From the NCBI GenBank assembly GCA_037074765.1, contig JBAMDO010000287.1, positions 1 to 55,859 on the forward strand: a stretch of 55,859 bases of DNA. Reading direction: 5' to 3'. Source of the DNA: Mansonella perstans (Eukaryota; Nematoda; Chromadorea; Rhabditida; Onchocercidae). Every line of letters begins with the position of its first letter. The stretch's first letter is position 1. Below the pieces are notes generated by a model. The model saw only the letters and a list, made by a program, of their open reading frames with translations. It did not search any database and was not told the origin of the DNA. The translations under genes and the position numbers were made by a program. Below are positions 24,475 through 37,786 of the stretch, in pieces.

Positions 24475-27400
24475 TTATACGCGATAGGTACGTGAAATAT
24501 TTGTTAAAGTCGTATCGTCCCATTCCAGACTTCTGTTATGTCGCTCTGAAATAAAATATAATGATGAAGAAGCCGAATCTTTTCTGTCCGGGCATCGAAA
24601 ATGTAATACGACAATTAAGATCAGGTTTTCTTTGGTGAATCAAGAAAAAATTCAATTCAAAATGAATGAATTAAGATGAGGGTGATATTCGGCTTCTGAT
24701 AAACTAATGAAAACATCTCTAAAAATGTCTCAATAAAGTTTTTAGAAGCTTTTTTCAGATTTTTTCAATTAATTTAGAAGCTGGAAATAGATGGGACTGT
24801 TTAGCTCACCATTGTCGATATGAGGAAGTACATGCTCAGCATCTTCATCTTCTGTTAAGCCTCCATCACGAAAACTGAAATATATTGTTGGACTGCTTAT
24901 TAAAATTAGACAAAACTCAGATATGTGAGCTTCATAAAAAAGGTCGAGATTCCAAGATTAACAATCTGAGATTTTGAGGAATGGAAACATCAAAAACATA
25001 TGAATATTCATAAGCGCACTCAATATTCTTATATCTATCACAGCATGTACATCTTACATCTATCAGGATAAAACATTGTCAGAACCTAAGTGTTTTATTC
25101 GAACTTCATGATAACTACAAATAAACACTCAACATTTCTTCAAGAAATGATTGAAATCACCTTTCACCACCGTCGGAGCTTTCCTCGTCGTCAGAAAAGT
25201 TAATGCCATTTTTATCAACTTCCTCCAGTGGATTTACCGTTATATTCATGCCGCTATCATCCCATTCCATTGCTCCTTCCTATAAAATAATGATTTTAGG
25301 CTTGAAGATTTGAGGATAAAAATCAAAATTTGCGCCAAACACAAACTTACAGTGTTTCGTCGGTTTCGTCGCTGTCTGGAAGCAACTGAAGTATCGCGCA
25401 TTTTCAGTACTCCGATCACTAGCATGATCAGAAGGAAACCAACGCATAAAACAATAACTACAGCAACTGCTCCACCTGAAAATTTTGTATGCATATAGTT
25501 TAAATCAGGAAGAAAAGGAAAAATATTTCTATTCAAAAAGTATGAAACTGATAATATACGATTTCTCCCGATCTGTACAATATTAATTTCAAACTGTGAT
25601 AGCTTTATTAAATTACATTAAACTACATTAAATTTCAATGAATTTACCTGCTTAATATTTAAGTTACTTTTAGATGAACATTGCTATATTTTACCTGCAA
25701 TAGCACCCTGTACACCGTACCCGTGATGTGATACCAATGCCTTTGGCCGCGGCAAGTCCATTTCCAATAAACTTTGTAATCGATTTCCACCAATTCGATC
25801 AAATGCAGGGTCCACTTGTACTTCATCATCATCCAAAATTTCAGTAACTGTTGACTCGGTTGATTGCAGTGATGTATTAATATTCATCTAAATTTTAGAT
25901 CAATTTTTGTGAAATGTTTTTTTTTTTTTTTTTTAATTTCTATACGTAAGTATGTTTACGTATTGTGATTGAGGATTATATTTGGATTAATTATTTTCCA
26001 TCTATATATCAAACACTCTGATACATAATGAATTTCCACTATCAGCAACTTTTTTCACATCATATCCATGAAAAGATCAGCATTGCTACATTGAATTTCA
26101 CATCTTATTTCCTTGAATTCTTCATCTTCTTACCTCATTAACGTTGTACATAATTTACAATAACTTTTGTATCTGTTTACTAAAAAAAGAAATTCGAAAA
26201 AGATGAAAAGAGAGAAAGAAAAAGTGAATAAAAGTAAACTAAAAATTATGAAAACAAAAAGATACTAAATATCGTTAGGCTGGCAATTAATTATTATTCT
26301 AGAAAATTCAATAGAAGTAATACGACTTGAGTCTCTGCTCAATAAGTTCATTCCATTTCATTTTTCATTAGAAATTAAAAATTTTGCTTGAAATTTATGA
26401 AAAAGCAACATTTATAATTTAAGATTTATGAATAAACAAAAACAAAAGTGAAAGTAAATTTGAAGATAAATGAGAAACATCGCGTACTTTTAAATAAAAA
26501 ACAATGCCTCTTTGCATGGATTCTAGATCACGGAAAGAGATAGTTTTTAGAAAATTTTTTTTTTCTAGTTGCTTTCTTTTATTCTGTTGCCCTGAAGTGA
26601 TGTACGCATGGCACAATATATTGATGGGAATCTTGATAAAGTTAAAATAACAAGCAAAAAATATAAGCTTATAGAAACATGGAATAATCCCGGTTAAGAA
26701 GAAAGATATCTTGGAAAACCCGTTTCTCAATTGCTTAGCAAAATTCAAAAATATCCACTTGTTTGTGTTAATTTTTGATTTATTTTTTTGTTAAATGCTA
26801 AAAAATTTATGAGGAATAAATTGCTAAAAATCTATCCTATTTATATTACATATAATTAAGGTTTGGGAGAACAGATTTCCATTCTCATTCCCTTTTTATC
26901 TACATTCCGATACTTAACACTCGATCCTATTGTTAGACCATTAACCATTTCAATAAACTTACCGTGACGAGGAATTCATTGCTAAGAATATGATTATCAC
27001 TCATTGCACATTGTACAGTATAGATTCTTTTTAAATATGAATCGGCTCGAGTATTAAAGTAGTGGATTTTTGATAAAATCTCTTGGTAACCTTTGACCTT
27101 TTCCTTGCCTTTTAGTAAAATACCCTGCAAAGTTCAAGCATAATTATTTTTCATAATTGGATTTACTAGTTTTTTGATTTCCAAAAAGTAAACTAATGAT
27201 GCATTAATCAAGCACTTTGGCCCATTTAGTTTATGCCATTTTCACTCTAATTATTTAAAAATAAGGCTTATGAAGTGAAATGATATCTGACTTCCTTGTC
27301 ATGTTCAAAATCAATTCCAACAGCAGCGATTAAGGAAGCTGGAGATGAGAAATATTCGAGATCCATATCTCGTGATGGTTTTAAATGAACTTTACACCAT

Positions 27401-30400
27401 TCTAGCTCCGATACACTTGTCCGCTCAATCTCTTCTGAAAAAAAACAAAAAAGCTTCATTTGCATAATAATTTTCTAAAAGTATTTATCATTTTTTTCAT
27501 TATTGCTTTCTGTTTCGTTTCGTTGCAAAATGTTAAAGCTTGATTTTAGTGATATTTTTAGATAAGGAATATCACAGTTGGTCATCCATTTAATCATTCA
27601 TTGATTAAACTACCACTGCTGGTCATTTTCTTTTTTCCTTATCTTGTTTTATTTTTTGTGATGAAAATTTGCTGAGATTAATGAAAAAGATTTAATATCT
27701 AATTAAAATTTCCTCCAAACTAAGAACTATAAATATTCCATACGTTCGTGCAACCAACCTATTCGAACCAATCAACAGGCTTTCTGCTAACTTCACAAAT
27801 ATTATGGCTATCTTTCTTTCAACACTCTTTATGTCAATTTGTCAAGTAGGAAAAGAGGATAGAGAATCAACATCAACTACACTACTTCCAATAGCTTTTT
27901 ATTAGTGCAAAAAAAATGATGGACAACTTGTTATCTATTATTGTAAAACAAATCAAAATAGGAATTTATGAAAATAAAAAATGTAATAAAATAAATCCAT
28001 ATGATAAGACATGGACTAAGTAAGTGTTCATGAGAATTACTGTAAGCTAACAGTAAGAAAACATGGATATGGATTAGCAGTGCAGCACAAAACACTATAG
28101 TAATGAAAGACAATTCAAAAATCCTCAAGTGTTAAATTGAAATTTACCTCCATTGATATTTTGAGTTACGGTGATTTTGATTTCGGGAAGCATTGGTGCA
28201 CCCGTTTTTACGAGATGCTGATCACTATTCACGACTGATTGACCACTAATTGAAATTTCGGGTTCAGCTTCCCGCTGGACGAATATAGAGCCTCTACTAG
28301 GATTCAGAGTAAGCTGAAAAGAAGGATGGAAATAAGATAATCGAGGTACAAAAAAAATAACTGGAATTTTTACACATTTTATCATGCTGGCAATAAACAA
28401 CTATTCTTCATCTAAAAATACTTTCATAAACAAACCGTTTTTCCGTCTGAGCATAGAATGGTTGTATTTATGACGAAAGTACGACGTCCAGGTGTCGGTA
28501 GATTTTTGGTATTTACATATGTAACTCGTTGAAGTAACAAGGATAAATCTTCAGCAGTATTGGCTTTCAAGGACAAAGATAACGAATCTGCGGTGAAGAT
28601 TGCATTCTGCAGAAAATGAATTTTGAAAGCCATTCATTTTTAATTTTCACTTAGAAACTGAGTTTTGATCCTCAATGTTTCGGTTATAGTGGAAAAATTT
28701 GAGCCAGTTCAGATGCTAAATTTTGGAAATTTAGTGAAAGCAAACCTCTCCCAGCACTAACTGATCAATGTCATTGAATTCCAACTTCTCCTTGCATTGA
28801 TGGAAACATTGCAGAACTTGTGGTTGTTCAAGTTTGTGTGGCAAATAATAGACGGAAGCCAGGTCGCCCTTGAAAAATTGCGACATCATGCGGTTGCGAC
28901 CATGCCAACAAGCTCCAACAACTAGACGAGTTTTCTGCAAAACATGTACTGTTAACAATACAGTATAGAGTCAATGATTGACAGATTTCAATATTAAAAT
29001 GAAAAATACTAATGAAACAAAAATTGAGAGTAAACTGAATTATGAAAATACCTAACCGTCTCTTTGATACGGTGCAGTGGCCAATCATCTAATATCTCTG
29101 GATTTTCTTTCGTTGCAATAAATTTACGACCGTCGATGTATAAATCAACCTAAATATTGGCAGATAAGATAAGGCACAAAAAACAATGACTTAAAAAGTG
29201 TCATAAAGTTGGAGGAAGATTTTTCTTTCAACATCCGTTAAAATATTTTATGGAGAATAATTATATGAAAACTATTTGTTTTTAATCTTCTTCCATAATT
29301 TTCACAACCGCATACAAATAACAGCGGTAAACTACTCATCAAAAATCGCATAATAAAGGCATGTTGACCATATCAACGGAAGCAAACACGATGGAATATG
29401 AATGCCAACGATTGTCGCAAACTTCCGGAATCCTCCATCGCCATTCTGCAGCACGGAATGAAGCTTCAGCATTACTCTCTCGGCGCATCAACATTTCTAG
29501 TTTACAATGACGCGTATAAACCGCAAAATGGTGACGATTCATGTCTAAAATTAGTTCGCAATTATAGATGTAAAATAATTGTAAACTTACTTATTCGATA
29601 AAGTATTCCTACTTTCCCAAAAGGTATAACTGAAAGTCTACCTGCATAATCGCTTTCACATAAGATTGTTTGTTTAAGCGCTTGTTCTTCTTTACTACCA
29701 CTAGCATGTTTCATCGAAAAGATTAGTGTAAACTTCTGTGGAATGACACCATCTACTTTTTCCTGTGGTATAATCACTGAGGTCGACTTTCCATTAAAGA
29801 TAAATTTTTTGCTTGTCACACTGTTATCGGTTGCACCATCATCAGTACCTGCTAAGAGTGCAATTGTTGATTCATCCATTCCACACCTGCACAGATAATA
29901 AAGATTTAATGATTTGCAGTAAATTGCAATTATTCAATTTAATCGAATGTTAAATAAAGCAAAAGCATCATCATCGTAGACATTTACTGAAGTTACTTAC
30001 TCGTCCTGAATTGTTTCTGGAACAAAATCATCGCGGTCGCATCCATTTGTCAAATGATCAGTTTGCAGTGTTAAAATGCTTTTCACACTTTCCGAAGTAC
30101 ATGACTGTGCTTCCGCACAGGTGACTATGTGTGCGTTCGGCGCAATCCGGACACTTCCAGACCCAGGAATGTAAGTCACTCGTTCTGGGATACCGCGGAT
30201 ACCATCCACACAAGTTTCATGAACATTGATAGTGACAAGAGTTGATTTAGATTGGCGCATGCCGCAATCATGGGCGACAATTGTCAGGATGTAGGATTTG
30301 GCTTGGGTATAGTTAAGTGGTCGTGTATTCCGTAGAACACCCTGATAAAAAGTCAAGAGTGCTTTGCAGAAAATAGTGACTTTATTTGACTTAAATTCAC

Positions 30401-33400
30401 CTCACTCAACGGAATTTCGATTTCAGGATTTACCTGTTCAACAGCAGTTTCGCTCGGAACACGAAGTGTCGTCGGTAAGACAGCATTAAATAGTTCTATA
30501 TTCTCTCGAGTTTTAAAGCAGTTGAGAAAAAAAGAATTGACTAGGTAACATTATAAATAAAAGTTTGATAACAAATTAGTGAACTGAAGTTTCAAACGAT
30601 GGACAAAGGAAACCTGATCATCAATAGCGAACGGAAATCCATCTAGTGCATTTGTGATCTGATATCTGCATATCTGTCCATACGGATGACCACAGTCCTT
30701 ATCAGTTGCTTGTAGTCGAGCTAATTCGTTGTAAATTTTTCCTGAAATCTAATTGTTTTAGGAAAATTTGCATATATTTCACGCTTATCACTATTGTGAT
30801 TTTATTGGATTCATATAAAAAACTGATACATTTGATTAATTATTATGAAGCCAATCTATTTCAGGAAAAGTTTACGATATCTACTTACCTTCATCGATAT
30901 TAAAAGTATACCACGGTCGTGAGAATACTGGCGCATGATCATTGGTGTCCTTCACAGAGATTCGTAATCGGGCACTGAAATAATTTTTTAACTCTGAGTT
31001 TCTTTTGAAAGGCGTCATTTAAGATCTTTTAATCTCAAAAGTTTGAAATAAATGCTAAAATAAAAATTGTTGCTGTTTCGGATGAAGAACAGCCAGTCAA
31101 CCTGTTGAGTCGTTTCAACTTTATCTGTTGTATTGTAACAGTCATTTCACTATGAGATGCAAACTTATTTGTGTGATTAAATTAAAATAAGTCTATCAAA
31201 CAAATCAACAAAAAGAAATCGCCTATTTAAGTTCAGTAAAAGCTTTAATCGAGAAATCCACGCAAATAGTAAAAGTGAGATATATTTGCTTTCCTATCTG
31301 AAACTACCTTACTTTTGGAAATATAATTTCTCTTATTCACTTGTGTCAATTATGATTGCAATACGAAAATGAAAAAGAATATTAGCCGATGTTCTTTTTC
31401 GTTCGGAAAATTGTTTATATTTTGTTAGTAACATTTTTAATAGAAAGCTGAAAGGACAAAAAATGCATTAAACGAAGTGAATTATGTCTTAATTCATATT
31501 TTCTGGGCGTAAAATTTCCGGCCAATAAATGCAGATTTTTTAACTCTAGTAAGAATGAATTGCCTTTCATACAAGTGCTAAAAAAATCTTCTAAAGTTGA
31601 TTCAGATATGTTTTTAAAATTTTTAAATTGATACAAAAGTGAAAGGCTTATATAATTTTACTATTGTAGTACGGGTTAGTATATTTTACCGCTGTAGTAC
31701 TGAAGGCAAACATAAGACATTCCGATGAAATCTAATAATGGATATTAGTATAATTTGTTGAGCTTTTTAATAAGAAAAAAAATATTAAATCGCCTTCTAT
31801 TAAATCGCAAGTAAAAACATACCTTTCCGATCTAGCTTCATCACCACATCGAATTGCTACCACATCAAGGAGATACTGTGAATTACTGCAGTCTAAATGT
31901 ACGCCATCTTTTATTCGTACAATACCTGACCCTTCTTTTTCATCGTTTATGTCAACCATAAATGGCACATCTTCAGAACCTTCGCTTGTTAGTTCGTATC
32001 GGCATACTGGGCCTTAAATCTTCCAAACTTTTTTGATTTTATTGGGTCCGAATAAATTATCATACGAAAGCTGATAACAATTAGTGTGTGAATTCGAGAA
32101 TTGAAGAAAACTCTTTTTAGAAAGTTACATTTTGTTCGAATTATTTCGTTTTATTCTTTAAAGCTCATTCAACTTCTTTATTATGATATGGTACAAACAT
32201 ATTCCCCTCAGACATTGACTGGGTAATATCGATTATCGCAATTAATTGGTGCTTTAAACTAAATGATCAAAAATCTGGTTTCTCCAGCATTTCGCATTCG
32301 ATTAATAGTCACACCATGAAGGCAATTCTAAATGCATTTTGGTACAATTTGGAGTGAAGAGATTCAATTCAAAACCTGAGAATTTAATATGGAAATTTTC
32401 GCATTTCATATATTTAAAAATAATCCAAAGCTTTCTAAAAGATTGATTTTTCATCTTTAATTGTAACTAGCTAACCAGTGTCGTGAACAATTTCTAATTT
32501 AGGAATAACATTGACTATAGTTCGATCCTCTCGAACAGTACCAACCAGTTCATCCGCACCGCCAAGATCGATTATTGGAACTAAAAAAAATGCTTTTCGG
32601 ATTTAATACGGAAATATGCTCTAACAACCATATAAAGGAAAGAATAATTCGCTTTTTTCTTCCACAAATCTATATTGAATTACTTTATCACTTTTTGGAG
32701 CTACAACTCATTAATTAACGTGTATAAATGTAGCCAAGCCAATGCGATATATCTGTTTCGTCATTTATTCGTTCTAACATGGCAACTTTTTGAAAAATTC
32801 GAAAATTCTTAAATAATTAGCCGCAAGTATTCATGACAAATCTTATTTGCAAAAGAATTTACGTGCTTCACTGACCGCTAGGAAGAAAATTGAATTTTGC
32901 GGAACAAAAAAAAATTTTTTCATTTTATTTCCTTCCGAAAGTCATTCAATTGTTATAAATTTCTAATAGAAATGCAAACAAAATATAAAATAATGAAATA
33001 AATTTCATGATCCAATAGCAATTCATAAAAATTTTTCGCTATAATTATTTTCAAAGAAACCGAATTCTCAAAGCAAACAACAGCAATTTTATCCAATATT
33101 GCTCTTTGTTTTTGCAATTCATTTGTTCCAGTGATCACGTACTCCGATTTTACGTGATACATGTAACTCTACAAGTTCCAAACTTCTACAACTTTCTAGA
33201 TCTTGTTCATGTGTATTTGTGAAACAAAACCGATTTTCATTTTAAGAAATGAATTTAATGTAACCCCTCAAGATTTCTAAAGTGCAGCTCGACATCTTAA
33301 TGAATCAAAGAATTCAATTATTCAGAGAGATTAAGGATGAATGCATAGTATTGGAATTAATTTAAAAAAATATTTTTTCCGTTTCATAATTGAAAATGAA

Positions 33401-33589
33401 TGCTAACATGTAATACTCATTTCCGTGGTTAGCTCAAAATTCTTTTACTGAATTTTATTTCAGATAAATTAAAATGACAATAGATTATTTACCGCGATGC
33501 CGATAAGATGAAGTAGCGGAAGCAAGAACAGTCCCGAATAAAATCTGAAGTACCAATCGTGTTACAGGGCGAAATTCCTCTGATGGCAT
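24475..33589 (-). CDS. casy-1: Calsyntenin, neuronal cadherin-related type I membrane protein
   Basis: Nineteen minus-strand exons: 33589-33493, 32580-32476, 32012-31823, 30974-30889, 30741-30614, 30341-30001, 29886-29642, 29544-29369, 29149-29057, 28934-28746, 28606-28436, 28313-28148, 27434-27292, 27124-26963, 25887-25695, 25475-25351, 25279-25161, 24874-24810 and 24545-24475, giving about 954 residues (human CLSTN1: 981). Order: signal peptide (FGTVLASATS); two cadherin repeats (VKDTNDHAPVFSRPW); a laminin-G/LNS domain with DMNRHHFAVY, LVVGACWHG and MSQFFKGDLASVYYL; a conserved juxtamembrane region (PTPGRRTFVI); one membrane helix near residues 829-850; and a cytosolic tail with two W-acidic motifs, MEWDDSGMNITVNP and LEWDDTTL. 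In other animals these motifs bind kinesin light chain, tying the protein to axonal vesicle transport. The start Met leads directly into the signal peptide; the open frame continues upstream to an acceptor at 33614. Confidence 0.95.
30401..30495 (-). other. casy-1: Exon-like block in a calsyntenin intron
   Basis: Between exons 5 and 6, an AATATAG acceptor at 30496 opens a block that reads ELFNAVLPTTLRVPSETA in frame from the end of exon 4. It has two possible phase-0 donors, GTAAAT after 30434 and GTGAAT after 30401. Its entry phase (1) and exit phase (0) are the same as those of exon 5, so it could replace exon 5 but not be added to it. Exon 5 is the one that aligns with animal calsyntenins. 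It may be an alternative exon or chance. Confidence 0.35.
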
Positions 33590-33612
33590 TGACGAAATAG
33601 CCAGAACGTATT

Positions 33613-33622
33613 CCTGTAACTT
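33613..33622 (-). promoter_or_regulatory. Splice acceptor upstream of the calsyntenin start
   Basis: On the minus strand AAGTTACAG is followed by exon sequence starting at 33613, 24 nt before the start codon at 33589. It could be a spliced-leader acceptor or the end of a 5' UTR intron. The reading frame stays open from the acceptor through the start Met, so an upstream coding exon cannot be ruled out. Confidence 0.5.
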
Positions 33623-34584
33623 ATTTTACTTCTTCAGTTTGAAAACTTTGCAATTTATGCCAGCTATGGATCACGATAGGGCACCATACAACTCTCTATT
33701 TCAACAATGATATTCAAAGTTGACTGTTATCTTTTTTGGAACTTTTATTTCCTTTCTAATATTAATAGTTTTGTTGGTTTATAACTTTGTGAAATTACTT
33801 TTTTAAATGATCGTTTGGTTTTAAACGTATTGCTCTAAATTTGTGAAAAATTTTCCTCGCGAGGAGTGACATTTCCTTCACTATTTCAAATGAGGTTTAT
33901 GTGAAGTCATTTCTGAAGAAAAATAGCCTAAGCAGGCAGTAAATATAAATTAAAAATTGTTTCACTAATTGAATTTTATGCATAAAAATTAATGTTAAAA
34001 TTTATCAGTTATGCTTACTTATTACTTAAAATAAGACTAAAAAGTGGTAAGGAAACTGATTTCAGTGCAATAGAAATTGAAGATTTACCGTATAAAGAAA
34101 TGTGCACAAAAAAAATTTGCTATTCCAATGATGTATTTATCAGTTAATGTTTCTATTAATATTCTAATAAAAGTATGTTAAAAAAAAAGAACACGTAGTT
34201 TAATTTAAGTCCAAAGAGAAATTCAATAACATTTACTGCGATAAAAGTGCTGAATTGCTACCTAACAATATTTAAAGTAGCTGCTTTAAGCTTAAATCGA
34301 ATTTCTAGCTTGTACATAATAGATTATGAAGAGCACTTAAAAAGAAAATTTATTCAATAATTGCAACATATATAACAAATGAAGAATGTAATTAATCAAA
34401 CAATCGTCTTATCCATCTATCTATCTATTTATTCATTAATTTAACAATTTTGAGTGGGAAAAGTTGAAAACTTCAGTTATATTTCCAAAAAAAAAAAAAA
34501 AAAAAAGAAAACTGCGAGTTAATTGAAAAAATTGATAAATGTTTTTATAAAATTTATTGCAACTATTTGTAAATAATAATTGCA
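33623..34584. other. Gene-free AT-rich stretch upstream of calsyntenin
   Basis: No exon, RNA gene or array seen. A poly(A) run of about 18 lies near 34489-34506. The calsyntenin promoter is expected here or further right. Confidence 0.5.
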
Positions 34585-34617
34585 AAGAAGAGAAAGAGAA
34601 AGAGAGAGAGAGAGAGC
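34585..34617. repeat. GA-rich microsatellite
   Basis: A purine-only run of agagaaagagaaagag type ending in an uninterrupted (ag)n stretch of about 16 bases. Simple sequence. Confidence 0.9.
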
Positions 34618-34848
34618 AGTTTATACATGAGATTTTGCAATGAGATATGGCTGAAACCGTAATGGATTTTCAATATCGCTTCTTCTATAGAAAATATAAG
34701 AGATTGTCACTTTGTTTCATTTCCTTCCAGTTTGTTGATTAGTAGTAGCAGTAGTAGTAAAGGCATATTGAATCGTATGAAAGATAGACGAAATGACGGA
34801 AAGTGCGCGGTGACGAAAGGAAAGGGAGAGTGGCAAAAGCGTGAAGTT

Positions 34849-34896
34849 GTAGCCATCATGGTCAACATTCCGCGGAATGTTGACCATGATGGCTAC
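34849..34896. repeat. Perfect 48-bp palindrome without a spacer
   Basis: The arms 34849-34872 and 34873-34896 are exact reverse complements meeting at CCGCGG. The right arm (ggaatgttgaccatgatggc) is also the start of the tandem unit that follows. The homology continues past the perfect arms with single mismatches. The palindrome therefore looks like one repeat unit joined to an inverted copy of its own beginning. Confidence 0.95.
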
Positions 34897-35078
34897 TACT
34901 ATCCTATGTGCGCGGAAAAGGAAAGGAAAAATGGCAAAAGTGTGAAGCTATGCGGCAATGTTGACCACGATAGCTACTACTATCCTATGTACGGAGAAAA
35001 AGAAAGGAAGAATGATAAAAGCATGAAGCTATATATCTGGGAATGTTGACCACGATGGCTTTCTATCCTATACTTTAA
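34875..35078 (+). repeat. 81-85-bp tandem repeat, two full copies and a partial
   Basis: Units starting gaatgttgaccay are at about 34875, 34956 and 35041; the third is cut after about 35 bp. A frame at 34732-35049 stays open through both full units and would encode NVDHDGYYYPM and NVDHDSYYYPM blocks with Lys/Glu-rich spacers. It starts without ATG (TTG) or with the internal ATG at 34777. I do not know this protein, and simple purine-rich sequence can stay open by chance, so I do not call it a gene. Confidence 0.8.
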
Positions 35079-37785
35079 AAAAAAAAAGTTGTCTCATTTA
35101 GTATTCCCCGGGATGCATCATTTTATCTCTATACCTACATGAATGAAATAATGGAAAGAAAAGATGAGTTGTAATCGATTCTAAATGGTCGAAAATCGAT
35201 CATTTTAACCCGTTTAGCCTGAATATATTCATTCTTCTCCGTCATTTTATAACACATCATCATTTTTAAAAAGGGAACATTCAGAATCTAAATCATACAA
35301 TTAACGCTAATGCCACCACCCCCCCCGGGATGACTTCAATTTAACTACAGAATCAATAACTAAAAAGCAAAGCGAAAGAATGAAGATTAAAAAGAAAATG
35401 GTGATACGTAAAAATTCTTTTGTAAAATCTAAAAAAAAAAAAAAAAAACCCTACGATACAATAACAAAGGTCAGACATGTTATAATGCGACAAAGCTATG
35501 AAATTTGCGCGACATTCATTCTGTTTTTTTTTACCAAAATTTCCGAACTTTTTCAAAGATTTGTCCTTCCCATTAATAAATTATTAGTGATGTTCAACAA
35601 AATGCTCTCCTTATCATCATTATCATATGATCAAATCATCATGTGATCAAATCTGATTCTAACAGTTCAATCACATAATGTAACTTAAAAAACTAATGGC
35701 TATTTTAAAAAAATTAAGCTATATGACAGATCTAACAATCGGCATAATGAAAAATAGCAGTGGTACTCGATTTTGTTCCAAAAAAAAAAGATTAAATTTT
35801 ATATAGAAATGATAACCTATCATAAGCTGAATAATAAATTGATTGAGAAAAAAAAAAAAAAGTGAAATAAAAATGAAAGGAATAAATTTTGAAAAAGATT
35901 ATCATCATTACTTGTTACTTTTCTAATTTGCTCTACATTATTCATGTATTTGAAAAAGGAAATTTTATTAGTCAATGTTTGACAGTTAGCATTTTTCCAC
36001 TAAAGCTTTAACTTCCTCCTGCTTACATTTTATGCGTTAAAAAGCGAATTGAATTTTCATATTCATCCATTCTTTCATTTCTCTTTTTCTCTATTTTTTT
36101 AAAAAAAAAAAAAAAAATGTTGTCCATTAATTGTGTGTTCATATGCACTTATTTGTTTTTAAAAAGTGAAATTTTTGAATGAGCAAAACTTGATTGATGA
36201 GATAAATAGATGAAAATGAAATGAAATAAAATAAGTAAATTATCAAATTGAAATAAGATAGTTTTAATTTCTAATCAGTTCAAAAGTTTGCTCAAAAGAT
36301 ACTGTAAAAGATGTTCATTTTTCCATGAATGTTAGCAAAATTAATGAAGCACTTCACTCTACGAAAATGAAGAATTATTTAATATTACTTTTGCTTTAGG
36401 TCTAAATTTAGCTGAAAAGAAAAAAAAAAAAGGCAATAAAGAAAAAAAAGAAAAAAAAAAAAGATAATTAAAAAGGACAAACGAGGAGACTACATTGAGT
36501 TGACAATTGAGAATTTGAAGTAAGCTAATTAAATTATCCTTTCCACTTACAACATTCAATACATTTTTTGCACTACCTGAATTATTTTGAAAGTATACAT
36601 GTATAATAATGCACTTTTCTAAGTTTATTTTATAACAATAAGTTAGCATTTAATTTTAAATTGATACGAAATTTTGTTCCGAAGAAAATTGGCTAATAAG
36701 GTGATAGCAGCAATGAAGTTGCATGAAAATGTGCCAAGCTATAGGACAATTTTCTCTAGTATATTTTGTCTAACTCAACTAGCTTTAATCATTTTGAATC
36801 CCATTTGGTATTGAGTGCTTCTTCTATTGATTTGCCCCATTCTCTGCATACTTCATTTCTACTACATTGAACAAATCTTATCTTTTGAAATTTTTTGCAA
36901 TTTTAAAATTACCTTCCAAAACATTTAACTTATTTGAAATAAAACTTGCTATTTTCTTAGAAATATATTAAATGAAAATTTTTAACAATTCTTTTATGAG
37001 ATTTCATGAAAAAAATTTGAAATCGATATAAATTAGGTGAAATAAGTATTAATAATTAGTAAAATGTTTGTTAAGAAGGCAAAATTAAAAATGGAAATAA
37101 TTAAATTATATATATGTATAAATGTACGAAGAGTTGAACTGTATCAACAAAATTTATTTCATTCTACCTGTGCATATGTATGAAGTTATTGAGTAGAATT
37201 CTTGAAAGAATTGGACAAAGAGAATGATATATTTATAATTTGTAATTTAAATAATAAAAAAAATGATGATAAATGGAAAAAGTAAGCAAATGCATTTATA
37301 TTTGCCGCAAGCATCCTTTAGTTTTATTGAGGGAAAAAGAGAAAAATAACAGCGAACAACGAGGATATCTATGTCGTATTCAGGCTTTTGAATTATTTGA
37401 AAAGTGTTTTAAGAATATACATGCCTGACTTAGCTATGCGTCTATTTTTGAACTAATGGTAAAATGAAAGGGTGAAAGAGTTAAAGTGTGAGAGATGTGA
37501 CTTTGGACAAGGAGCTAAATTGGCCAAGATTTAGTCGTTTTGCCATGTGTGAATGGTTTTCATATAGCTGCAGCTCAAATTCAAAACCTATTGCCAAAAG
37601 CCAACAGCCGGAAGTACTGGCTTAGGCCCCTCACAAGCATATGAGAGTTCTATAGCGAAGCAATTTTAAGGTCTCCATCCATTTCCATGCATCTATCCAT
37701 TCCCAAAAAAAAAAATCAATGCATAGTCTAGTCATAGGACACATTTCAACTTGCTCATTTTTGAAGATTACGGTGATTCAATGCA
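35079..37785. other. Gene-poor stretch with homopolymer runs
   Basis: No supported gene. It contains a C-run (about 35319-35327), several A-runs of 14-18 bases and a purine-rich tract (about 36419-36470). A less AT-rich part at about 37480-37640 has an open plus-strand frame of 46 codons without recognisable similarity or convincing splice sites. Confidence 0.5.
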
Positions 37786-37786
37786 G

